DNA of 45,730 nt from Gammaproteobacteria bacterium (lineage in GTDB: Bacteria > Pseudomonadota > Gammaproteobacteria > Pseudomonadales > Oceanobacteraceae): contig JABXIK010000017.1 in NCBI GenBank assembly GCA_013373125.1, positions 1 to 45,730 on the forward strand. The letters run 5' to 3'. The notes beneath the pieces were generated by a model that had not been told where the DNA came from, did no database searches, and was given only the letters and a program-made list of their open reading frames with translations. This document shows, piece by piece, positions 28,127 through 37,100 of this stretch. The translations under genes were made by a program, and so were the position numbers. Within the stretch, counting starts at the first letter, position 1; every line of letters starts with the position of its first letter.

Positions 28127-29387
28127 GGAGGTTACTATCAAGTGGATAATTATCATTAATATCTAATACACCATCTTGATCAATATCTTCATGCTCTTTT
28201 TTCTTTACCGCACCTTTGTAAGTATAAGTCCCTGTTGGTGTAGTAATAAATAACCACTCACCATTGGATGTGCTATTTACTTCTTCAATATTACTAATAT
28301 GAGAGTTAATTGCTTTATAGGTATGCCCAATGTAATCACCATCAGCTGAGTATACGCGCATGCTTCCATACTCTTCATCCTGCAATGATATGTATGCCGC
28401 TTTTGAATTGATTTGAATCGAGTTACCTATTACTGATCCAACTTTTCTAATAAATTCACCATTGACGCTGAATTCATTGATATAAGTCACATCAAGTAAA
28501 TCATCACCACCCCTGAATGCCCAAAAAGTATTATTATTTTTGTTCGCAACAATATCGTCTGTAGTATAGACACCAGGATCAAAAGATTTCTTATTCATTA
28601 AGAACCCAGAAGGTGAATGTACATCAAAAATATGACCACTCGTAGTAGCCAATTTTCCCTTTAATAAAGCTATTTTTCCTCCGACTCCTGCGATTCTCTG
28701 CTTTTCAAGCAAACCATCTTTTGTTATTGAATAGCTCACCAGTCCATTAGCTTCCGTCGTATATAATGATTTTGAATCTTCTGAAAATGAAAGAGAGTAA
28801 ATATAATAACTATACATTTGATCCGGAATAAAAAATCTTTGTATTAAATTTAAGGATATATCACCAGTTTCTGAACAAGAAAGTGTTAATTTATATAATT
28901 CAATATTCGAATTATAAATACCCACCCGTTTGTTTCTCGGCAAAGTAGGATTATATACAGCTAAATATTCCCCATTTGGAGACATTGCTAAATGATAATA
29001 AGCATATGCGCTGAGATCATTATGATCCGTTGAAATATAATCACTTGTAGTTACGCCCGTTTGATATTCTAATCTTCCATCTGTATTTATACGATATGCT
29101 TTAAGTTGATACTTACGCAAACCAATTATAAATTTATCATCAGGTGTTATAACGGATTGAGCTTCTTTAGATGAATGACTTTGACTTGAAGGGTTTGCAA
29201 GAAATCCAGACCCAAACCCCACATAATTTGGCATTCTCGTCTGATATTCATCAAAGTTTGGATCAGTGCCTAATAACAATTCTTTATCATCCGAATAACC
29301 ATCACCATCGCTGTCCAATTCTTGAGAATATGCAGAGATTGTGAATATTAAAGACACTACAAAACTGAATATTATTTTTATTTTCAT
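28122..29387 (-). CDS. exported protein with thrombospondin-3-type calcium motifs
   Basis: Protein of 421 residues. Signal peptide MKIKIIFSFVVSLIF ends near SAYSQ. A calcium-binding repeat DSDGDGYSDDKELLLGTDP follows immediately, and a second (DIDQDGVLDINDNYPLDSN) closes the protein; the 340 residues between have repeated beta-strand pairs (YLAVYNP, SLYTTEANG, GEWLFITT) that suggest a beta-propeller. Secreted or surface placement is likely. I start at 29387, because AGGA lies 9 bases upstream and the signal peptide then begins cleanly; an in-frame upstream start at 29432 would add a hydrophobic leader. AT-rich compared with the housekeeping genes. Function unknown. Confidence 0.75.
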   Translation of the reverse strand: MKIKIIFSFVVSLIFTISAYSQELDSDGDGYSDDKELLLGTDPNFDEYQTRMPNYVGFGSGFLANPSSQSHSSKEAQSVITPDDKFIIGLRKYQLKAYRINTDGRLEYQTGVTTSDYISTDHNDLSAYAYYHLAMSPNGEYLAVYNPTLPRNKRVGIYNSNIELYKLTLSCSETGDISLNLIQRFFIPDQMYSYYIYSLSFSEDSKSLYTTEANGLVSYSITKDGLLEKQRIAGVGGKIALLKGKLATTSGHIFDVHSPSGFLMNKKSFDPGVYTTDDIVANKNNNTFWAFRGGDDLLDVTYINEFSVNGEFIRKVGSVIGNSIQINSKAAYISLQDEEYGSMRVYSADGDYIGHTYKAINSHISNIEEVNSTSNGEWLFITTPTGTYTYKGAVKKKEHEDIDQDGVLDINDNYPLDSNLQ

Positions 29388-29561
29388 ACTTTTTAATCCT
29401 AAAGTGGAAAGTAACAATAAAAGTATTATCAATTTTCAGCAAATAAAAACTCATCTAAAAATATTAGACTTAAAGTTAAGTTTTTTAAATTCTCCACTCA
29501 TATTAATCTCATGATTATATTCACAATAATTATTCCAATTTGAAATTCATTCATTAAACAG

Positions 29562-29598
29562 AATAAAAAAATCCACATCAGTTTCCCAATGTGGATTT
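29562..29598 (-). terminator. intrinsic terminator behind the gene fragment at 29624
   Basis: Perfect 10-bp stem AAATCCACAT/ATGTGGATTT (29569-29578 with 29589-29598), 10-base loop, followed on the minus strand by a T-run. It lies 26 bases past the stop codon of the truncated gene copy, and is probably that gene's original terminator. The right-hand copy at 45594 has no such structure behind its stop. Confidence 0.82.
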
Positions 29599-29623
29599 CT
29601 AAATCAGTCAATTTTAATAAAGG

Positions 29624-29795
29624 TTAAGGCAGCGACGTTAGCTGATCTAGCGACTTGCTCAGCTTAGCTGCAATTTGTGCAACCGCTTCTTTATATGCAT
29701 CGGTCAAATAAGGGCGCTCAAGAGCGAAGATCTGATAAATGCCTGCATTCAATAATTCACGAGTTTCTTCATGGCCGCTAATTAATAAGTTGGTG
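29624..29795 (-). pseudogene. 3' fragment of an unrecognised gene (left copy of the direct repeat)
   Basis: About 57 codons in frame to TAA 29626-29624, coding for a helical C-terminus (ELLNAGIYQIFALERPYL, then AAKLSKSLDQLTSLP). Bases 29624-29760 match 45594-45730 in the same orientation with 4 differences in 137; the reading frame is kept. Upstream, at about 29795, it joins directly to a decayed IS3-family transposase (GLCFMH is transposase sequence), so the open frame that runs on to 29809 is a chimera and not a real gene. The parent protein is not recognised. Confidence 0.7.
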
Positions 29796-30336
29796 TGCAT
29801 AAAGCACAAGCCAAAACCCCAACGTTAATGAGTTGGTGTAAACCTTAACAGCCAATCGGCAATTAAGTGGTTTTCCAACGAAAGCTTAGGCTGGTATCAA
29901 AAGCAAGTTTCGCTGATGGAAAACACATCACTCAGCAGCCTTAAGGAAATACTGCTAAATTCGCTTTTGCCCGCTTCGCCATGTTTACGAGGCGACAGCG
30001 TTACCACTTTTTCAATGGCTTCCCTAGCGATTTCGGCCTTCAGCTTGTCTTCCGCGTACATTTTTTTGAGGCGACGGTTTTCGTCTTCTAACTCCTTCAT
30101 TCACTTTATTAGCGATGCATCCATACCACCGTACTAAGAACGCCATTTATAGAAGGTAGATTGGCTTATACCGTGTTCACAACAGAGATAAGGAACCTTA
30201 ACTCCCGTCTCATTTTGCTTGAGAATGGCAAGAATCTGACTGTCGGTATACTTTAATGATTTCATAGAAAATTCATCTCATTTGAATTTATTGGAATTCT
30301 CTACTTTTGACTGCTGTTAATTTTCGGAGGATTACA
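29795..30336 (-). mobile_element. truncated, inactive IS3-family insertion sequence
   Basis: On the minus strand, reading from an ATG at 30265, the product is clearly an IS3-group OrfA (SLKYTDSQILAILKQ, CEHGISQSTFYKW, then YGGMDASLIK and ENRRLKKMYAEDKLKAEI), running on in the same frame into the start of OrfB (VFSISETCF, YQPKLSLENHLIADWLLR, RWGFGLCFMH). Four in-frame stops break it: TAG at 30136, TGA at 30103, TGA at 29899 and TAA at 29827. The integrase core with its DDE residues is missing, because OrfB ends at the junction with the gene fragment at about 29795. The likely left end is the TGTAATCC at about 30336-30329. A dead relic that marks a rearrangement point. Confidence 0.85.
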
Positions 30337-30508
30337 CACTGAGACGCAATTAATTCTGGCTTGCTAATTTGGGTTAATTGAGCACTTACAACAGCCAATG
30401 ACTACACTTATCTGAGTTAGATCTATGTATTTACCTAACTGAACGGTATTGACAGCCTATAAAAGACCGACGCTTTACTACCGTAAAAGATAACGAATTA
30501 AGCAGGAT
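30337..30508. other. AT-rich spacer without a recognised gene
   Basis: 172 bases between the IS remnant and the small membrane protein gene. I see no coding frame, terminator or promoter that I can support. Confidence 0.5.
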
Positions 30509-30757
30509 TTAGATGAGTACTTTTGTATTCAAAATATCAAAAAATAAGAGAATTAGCGATAATAATATTAGAACTCTGATACAAAAATAGTACCATATGA
30601 TAAACCTACTATTTTTATCGCCTCCCCTTTTTAAATAGCTATCTATAATCGTTAAATTTTTTACATATTTGATAGGCTTTCTTTCTACAGCTAGAGATTG
30701 ATATAAAAACAGCACTAATATAGAAATTATTAGAAATAGAATAAAAAATTCCATCAT
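30509..30757 (-). CDS. small membrane protein, downstream partner
   Basis: Protein of 82 residues with two strongly hydrophobic helices (about 2-20 and 54-75) separated by a basic loop (ERKPIKYVKNL, KRGGDKN). No family recognised. The ATG at 30757 shares a base with the stop of the preceding gene (TAATG), so translation is coupled; a GTG two codons earlier is in frame but less likely. Last gene of the giant-protein/transglutaminase operon. Cytoplasmic-membrane location is expected. No sign of toxin features. Confidence 0.6.
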   Translation of the reverse strand: MMEFFILFLIISILVLFLYQSLAVERKPIKYVKNLTIIDSYLKRGGDKNSRFIIWYYFCIRVLILLSLILLFFDILNTKVLI

Positions 30758-30996
30758 TACCACTCAATATCAATCATCCAGTCCCACATAATTAAAACAT
30801 AGAGATATACAACCACTAGTCTAGACCAAACACTCAAATTCAACTGGCTATCTAGAATGTACAGAAACAACAATCCGGTAAAACAATTAACAATGAGTAC
30901 AACCGCCAAATTAAAATTACTAAGACCAGTACCAATAGCTTTTCTGGTTGCAACCGCCAAAAAACTTGCTACTAGTACTACTACTACATATCCCAC
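30757..30996 (-). CDS. small membrane protein with three helices
   Basis: Protein of 79 residues, nearly all hydrophobic: helices at about 3-18, 31-48 and 55-72. I start it at the GTG at 30996, where AGGGGA lies 7 bases upstream and inside the end of the preceding gene; the gap to that gene's stop is only 4 bases. A GTG 33 bases upstream (31029) is in frame but would overlap. No family recognised. With its downstream neighbour it may form a membrane pair serving the two large exported proteins; that is inference from operon structure. Confidence 0.6.
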   Translation of the reverse strand: MGYVVVVLVASFLAVATRKAIGTGLSNFNLAVVLIVNCFTGLLFLYILDSQLNLSVWSRLVVVYLYVLIMWDWMIDIEW

Positions 30997-31000
30997 ATTT

Positions 31001-34000
31001 TTATCCCCTATACTTACAAGCCCCTGCACCAGACTTGGTTGCTCCCAAAATGAGGAATGATGAGTAAGAGTTAATTAGAGTCTGTATCCCGCCCTTTAAA
31101 AACCTTGGTAACACGGCTAAAAGCGCAGACATAGTTGCTAATAAAGTATGGTAACCTTCTGGACACCCATTATAACTCAAATATAAATCTGCAATCATCC
31201 AATTCATAAACGCATGAAATAGACCAATTATTATAAGTGATGCCGCAATCCAGCCTGCCGGATTACTAACTAAGGCCAAAAGCAAGCCAGATACAAATAA
31301 AACAAAACTAATCTTACCAGATATGCCTTCGTAATAATCAAGGTAAGAACCATTCCCTCCACCAGCAATCTTATAAGCCCCCGCTCCGGTAGCTGGATCA
31401 ATAATGATGTAACCCTCACCTACCCAGCCTTTAAAATTAATGCTCTGTTCATGAGTTGTAACGATTCGCCCTGCCTGTACGCTATTTCGTATTTCTACCT
31501 CTGTACCACTATCAAGATTAATTGCGGCAAGAGCCGTATCTAAATTATCTTGTGTGATAGTCCAGATTTTTTGACCTTGTGCATCGGCCAAGGCAATGGC
31601 TTTTACCGCACTAATACCTTCTGCTGGAGCCTGTTCTGTAGAAAACATTTGCTCAGGTACTAGGTGTTCCATTGCACTGTAACGATTGCCGATCATTTGA
31701 TTAAAATTAACCCATGCGTGCGCATTATTGTTTTTATCGACAGTAGTGGAAAACACCCTGTCCACATCCATGGACAAGCCACTAGCAGCCACATTACGCG
31801 GCGTTCCAAACCAATAGCTTGTTGATAAACTTGTGCTGAATTTACCGTAAGACGGTGCGCGGTAATTGACGATGCCTGCTTGTTGGGCGGCGATGTCATC
31901 TTGTATATTGTTCATAGCGAAGTAGCTGAAGATAGTGGCTTCTAGCATATCGCCTACTAAGTCTTGTTTGGTTAGGTCGGCTAATTGAGATTCATCAGCA
32001 CTTTCTAGTTTTGCTTTTGTGCTTTCTAAATCCGCTTGCAGCTTAGCCGCATACTCTGGGCTAGTGCCTTGCAGGTCTAAGCCTATAGCTTGGTATTCAC
32101 CCGCTGTGGGTTTGTTTTGCGATAAGTCCCAACCAAATCTTGGATCCCAATAACCCAATGTTTCATAAAGTTCAGTACCCATAAAGCCCGCTCGTGCAGA
32201 TGCTACCACTTGGTCACCAATAGCAAATTCCGCTTTGAGATTAATTAAGTAGCCTGGCAGGGCATCGGGTATATCTTCTGGGTTAATTTCACCGGTTTGA
32301 GGATCTGGCTCAGGCAAATAGCTTTCAATAATGTCCGCATCATCTTGTGTTGCAGGTGCAAAAGATAAGGACAGTTTTTTGCCCGCCAGTTTTACTGTGG
32401 GTTCATTTATGGATAAAAACGGAGATGCTAAATATTCATTAGCTTCTGTGTTTAACTCATACTTAAAACGATGACGTAAGTTATTGGGTACTTCGCTAAA
32501 TTGTTGCGTGGTGACGATGTGGTTATACGGTAAGCCCGCGGCTAATGGACGCGGCTCAAGGATTTTAACTTGCTGCATGCCCAGTACGTCACCAACGGTA
32601 GCGTCTGGATTTTGGTTTTCAATATAGTCGCTTAAGGCTCGCTGATATTCCTCTAGCTTTTGCTCAATGGCTTGTGATGGCAAATTTTGCACCCAACCTT
32701 CATCCTCGTTGATAGTGGCGGTTGCTTGGATATCATCTACTAAAGCTTGAGCATCAAACGGAACTTGCTTCTCTAGGTCGAAACCTTGCGAGAATTCATA
32801 CTGCTTAAAACTTGGATCAAACGGGACCCAAGAATCTTTTTGGCCATTTTGTATACCTCTGGACGGCATGAAATCCACGTAGGCTTCCACCCATACATGC
32901 TCAAGTTGAAAATATTTAACTTCACCCCCCATGATGATTCCCGTATTAGGAATACCACCTTGTCCCAATAAGTTACCGGCAGCACTGGCATTATTCACAC
33001 CCCCCACCCAGTTCATCACTTTTTCTGTTGGCATTTCTACTGTGCCATATGCATAACGAGCGGGGATGTTAGAAGCTCGTAACAAGGCAATAGTTAGTGA
33101 CGCTGTATCCATGGCATTACCGCGCTTGGCTTCTAGGGTCATTTGCGCCCCTTGAATGGAGCCATAACTAGGTATAAAACGAATGTTGTTGTGCACCCAG
33201 GTATATATTTCTACGACGTTGTGATTTAACTGCTCGGCCAACGCTTGAATCTCTGGGGTAATGGGTGCATCAATAGTAGGTTGCAAGTCGGCATCGGTAG
33301 GTAAGTTAAAGCTAGCTAGACTTGCCTTTAACATGGCAGGGTTAAAATTTAACGATGCCAACTGCAATGTATTTTCAAGAGGATTAATGCCTAAATTCGC
33401 TTGCAGGTCAGCTTTACTTTGTGCCGGTTTGCGAACATTTGCATCGGGTGTACGCCATGGCAATTTATTTGGGTCTTCCGCTGTATGTCCTCTTTTGAAT
33501 TGAGTACTAAGTAGCATATTCGTTAGCGAGTCTAACGCTTTTTGCTGTTCATTTTCATCTTCAGTAGTAACCAAGATATTCAATTGAGCCATCATGCCAT
33601 TAAATTGCGTTTTCACTTTATCAATGGCCGCTTGGTGTCTTTGCTTGGCAATTTCAGGCAAGTTTTTTTCTTCAATGACGTGCGCTTCTGCTTCAAAGCC
33701 TTGAATAGCTTCTTGGTACGCTGTGGTCACTTGCTGTTTTAACGCTTCTAGCTCTGAGACTTCAGAGCTTTCTATGGGTAAGTCCGATAAAAAGAAATTT
33801 AACGCTTGATCGAGGATATTTTTCTCTTCTTCTCGCTTAGCAATCGCACGTGGTAATTTTTGCGTCAGATTTTCTTTTAATTTTTGTAAACGATGAGCCA
33901 GTTTTTTAGCAGGAGTCGCTTCTAATACCTGCTCGATTTCAGCTTGATCATCAGCGTATTTATTAATTTCAGCATCAACCGCTACTGCGGTTGGGCTAAA

Positions 34001-34093
34001 AATAAAAACAAAGTTAAAACTCAGCAACACAGTGGCGGCTGTAGAACGCATTACCCAAGTAGCGCGTCGAACGGTATCAATGGACATAAACAT
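31001..34093 (-). CDS. transglutaminase-fold protein lacking the catalytic cysteine
   Basis: Exported or membrane-anchored protein of 1030 residues. An N-terminal hydrophobic signal/anchor (about 15-38) is followed by a long helical, coiled-coil-like region rich in E/K/Q (about 40-215), a transglutaminase core (about 284-430), a beta-rich part with low-complexity spacers, and C-terminal membrane helices (about 925-1000). In the core, the position of the catalytic Cys (RGNAMDTAS) is A327; H399 (LEHVWVEAY) and D426 (WVPFDPS) are kept. It is therefore probably a binding or structural module rather than an active enzyme. SD AAGGGA precedes the ATG; it starts 20 bases after the giant gene's stop and overlaps nothing. 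Adjacent genes suggest joint surface function. Confidence 0.82.
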   Translation of the reverse strand: MFMSIDTVRRATWVMRSTAATVLLSFNFVFIFSPTAVAVDAEINKYADDQAEIEQVLEATPAKKLAHRLQKLKENLTQKLPRAIAKREEEKNILDQALNFFLSDLPIESSEVSELEALKQQVTTAYQEAIQGFEAEAHVIEEKNLPEIAKQRHQAAIDKVKTQFNGMMAQLNILVTTEDENEQQKALDSLTNMLLSTQFKRGHTAEDPNKLPWRTPDANVRKPAQSKADLQANLGINPLENTLQLASLNFNPAMLKASLASFNLPTDADLQPTIDAPITPEIQALAEQLNHNVVEIYTWVHNNIRFIPSYGSIQGAQMTLEAKRGNAMDTASLTIALLRASNIPARYAYGTVEMPTEKVMNWVGGVNNASAAGNLLGQGGIPNTGIIMGGEVKYFQLEHVWVEAYVDFMPSRGIQNGQKDSWVPFDPSFKQYEFSQGFDLEKQVPFDAQALVDDIQATATINEDEGWVQNLPSQAIEQKLEEYQRALSDYIENQNPDATVGDVLGMQQVKILEPRPLAAGLPYNHIVTTQQFSEVPNNLRHRFKYELNTEANEYLASPFLSINEPTVKLAGKKLSLSFAPATQDDADIIESYLPEPDPQTGEINPEDIPDALPGYLINLKAEFAIGDQVVASARAGFMGTELYETLGYWDPRFGWDLSQNKPTAGEYQAIGLDLQGTSPEYAAKLQADLESTKAKLESADESQLADLTKQDLVGDMLEATIFSYFAMNNIQDDIAAQQAGIVNYRAPSYGKFSTSLSTSYWFGTPRNVAASGLSMDVDRVFSTTVDKNNNAHAWVNFNQMIGNRYSAMEHLVPEQMFSTEQAPAEGISAVKAIALADAQGQKIWTITQDNLDTALAAINLDSGTEVEIRNSVQAGRIVTTHEQSINFKGWVGEGYIIIDPATGAGAYKIAGGGNGSYLDYYEGISGKISFVLFVSGLLLALVSNPAGWIAASLIIIGLFHAFMNWMIADLYLSYNGCPEGYHTLLATMSALLAVLPRFLKGGIQTLINSYSSFLILGATKSGAGACKYRG

Positions 34094-34113
34094 AATCGAA
34101 ATTCCCTTTGCGC

Positions 34114-37100
34114 TTAAAATTGCTTACCGACTAAACGGATCTGTTCATCAATGGCCAATCGTAATGCCACTACATCTTCGCGCGAATCAAACATAATGAA
34201 ATTACTAGCACTAATAAGTAAACGCTGTGCTTTTTTCCACTTGCCATCTTCAATCGCTTTTTCTGCCAGTAGTAAATCACCATGGACAATATAGAAATGC
34301 GGCTCATACCAGTAGTGATGCTTAACGTCTAATGACTCTCCTATCAGCTGTGACATATTAGCCGCTTGCGAAGAATTTACCGTTAGACTTGCCTGTAGGC
34401 TGGCTTGAGCACCATTACTACCCACTGCATCTATATATAAATTAATAGCCTGGCTACCATCTCCATCAGGTAATCGTACATAAATGGTTTTTTGGTATTG
34501 ATTATTCCCAGTGGACACATCATCTAATGTAAATGGCATTGACCATACTTGACCGTCCTGCTGGAAGTCGCCACTTATCACCATCTCCATACCTTGTGGC
34601 AAGCTGAGAACGGCTACTCCCGTGACTGCTGTACCTTCGTTTTTGATAGTGACAATAACTGGCCATTCTTTATAAGCAATGGCTTTAGGTTGTAAATTAG
34701 CCACGCGCTCCAATTGTTCTAATAGAAGGCCTGCAGATTGAGAATCACGCCCCAATTCAGTGGCTACAGCTAAAATGTCATAACCTATAAACGTGCTTAA
34801 ACCCAATCCGTAATCTGCTGTCATCACGGCACGGCGACGGAACTCACGCATACTGGCAAATAGCGGAACGGTCTCGTGTAAGTTTTCCCAACCTTTTTGA
34901 AGTTCACGGTTCGATAAATTGTCAGCATCTAAACTGTACTCTGATTCAACCTCCGCTCCATGTAAGATTGCTGTTTGAACGTGCTGCCTGAAAGGAAATT
35001 CCTCTATTTCCACTCCCTGTTCGTCTCGCAATCCACTTGCCCATGGATGACGCGCTTTCACAGTCAGGCCTAATGCCGGTTCAACAAATATATTGCGTCT
35101 ATCGTGTGCCCCTGCCACTAATAACCCTTTACCTGAGAACACATGCTCGCGTAATTCCTTCTGTGCCAGAACAGATAGATGTGGACGCTCAGCCAGCATG
35201 ATGTAAGCAGCGTAATCTCCTTGACGCATTTCCTTTGTGAAACTTTCTGCGGTATGGACCAGTGTGTATTCCCATTCATTGTCAGCTAGCAGCTCTTTAA
35301 TAAATGCCGTTTGCTCATCTAAAGTAGGCGCAGCACTCGGCCCATAAGGGTCTAAGTTTTTAACGCTATCCGATGGACTTTGGAACCAGTGGTAACTTAA
35401 TAAATGCACGTCTTCAATCACCTCACCTAAAGTGAATGGGCGATCGCAATCCGTTTTAATAGTCCAAGACTTAGTACTAGTACGACCAAACCAACCCCAA
35501 TTGGCTTTGATTTCAACTCGATATTCCTTACCTAACTTATGATGCGGAGCACTCAAGAGGATATTCACTTCACCGGTTTGATTGGCTTGCACCATCAAAT
35601 CCGTTTTATTTGAAATCTGACTATCATTAACTTGCGTGCCCCATTGAGCGGTTAATTCGGTGTCAACCAGCTTGCCATTTTCGTCAAGTGCTGTGATTGT
35701 TAAGTTGGTATCAGATGTAAACTCACTTCCCCAATTCACTTGAACATGAATATCTTCAAGAGCACTACATTCTCTAGGTTGATCCGTCAGAACCAACAGG
35801 CGTCCTCGTTGGCCATCAATCAAACTGGCAGAAACCTTAATTGGAGGCTCAATAACTTTGAACGTATCCTGTGCAATTAAACGCTGACTTCCATTACGCT
35901 GGGCATAAAGGTCACAACGATAGGCACCTAGTTCAAGCTGATCCGCTCTATAAGATCGTGATAACAACTGCTGCTGTTGTGCCTCAAAAATCAATTGGGA
36001 GCTGTCGCTATCCAAAATCATTGCTGTATCGGTCTTCACTAAGTTTTGAACTAAGATGACATCTGCCGAACCGCTTTGAGCCGTATACATTACGCTATCA
36101 AAACAACTGGAAGGCTCACCTAAATACACCTCGTCATTAGCCGCTTCAACCGTACCTTCAAGCATCCCGAGAACGGGATCTTCTCGCACCAGCAAACCAG
36201 CGGAACTAAGCGTTTTCCATTGACCTTGCAGGTTTGCCTGCATCACACACGCATAACCACCTAATGGTAGATTTTGAGAGGTATACTGGGAGGTAATAAC
36301 CTTAGATGCACCTGAAGTTAAGCTCACACGGTGCTCGGCTAAATTAAATTGCTCATCATTTGCTGCACCCACAACAAAACTGCGCAATTGAATATCGCCT
36401 GACTCAGCCGTTCCAATATTAATAACGTGATGGTTACATGCAAATGTTTTACCTTTATCTACTTGTGGCTTATCAACATCAGTGTGGCCTTCAAGACCGC
36501 TTCCAGATAATCCGCCTTGGTTGACTGTGAAGCTATAATCACTGCTTTGTTTTATTTCACCTGACAAAGCATCTACAACCAACAATTCAGCTTGGTAATT
36601 ACCTGCAGAAATGGAGCTTAATACATAAGGTATTTGCTTATTATGGATACCATTTGGATACAAGGCTTGAACGTTCTGATCAAAACTAAAAATAACATTA
36701 CCAGTTACATCCAATAGGCGTACACGAGAAATTAAATTTTCCGCAACTGTATTTTCACTGGTATTAATTATACGCGTTGCAATATTCGCTGTATCACCTT
36801 TTTCATATAGCACCTTATCGGTACTAATATGACTTGTGAAGCCAAGGATATCTGATGTTTCACTTAGCACAATTTTGAATTCGTGCTCAGTAAGTTCAAC
36901 TAGCTCATCACGGCTATTTTTAAATTTCGCTCTTAAAACATAATTACCCGCAATAGTGTCAGCTGTATTCCATTTCGCTTGAAGTTGTATTTCTTCTTTC
37001 GACGCAATTGAATCCACTACCTCAGTATCAAATGAAATTACTGAATTCCCTGTCGTATCATAGATGCCATAGTGGATTTCACCTGATAAAAAGCCAGCAC

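Noticed and set aside
29624..29809. A 61-residue open frame taken as a complete small gene
   Set aside because: Its first residues (CFMH) are the end of a decayed IS3 OrfB and the rest is the 3' fragment of another gene; it starts at TTG and has no SD.
29897..30100. A separate 67-residue gene
   Set aside because: It is the middle of the IS3 OrfA/OrfB frame between two nonsense codons.
29600..30510. tRNA gene as the integration site of the block
   Set aside because: No cloverleaf is visible at either repeat; the repeated sequence is protein-coding.
30509..34093. Polymorphic toxin with immunity genes
   Set aside because: The C-terminus of the large protein is made of membrane helices with no toxin motif, and the small proteins show no immunity family; the idea rests only on gene order.
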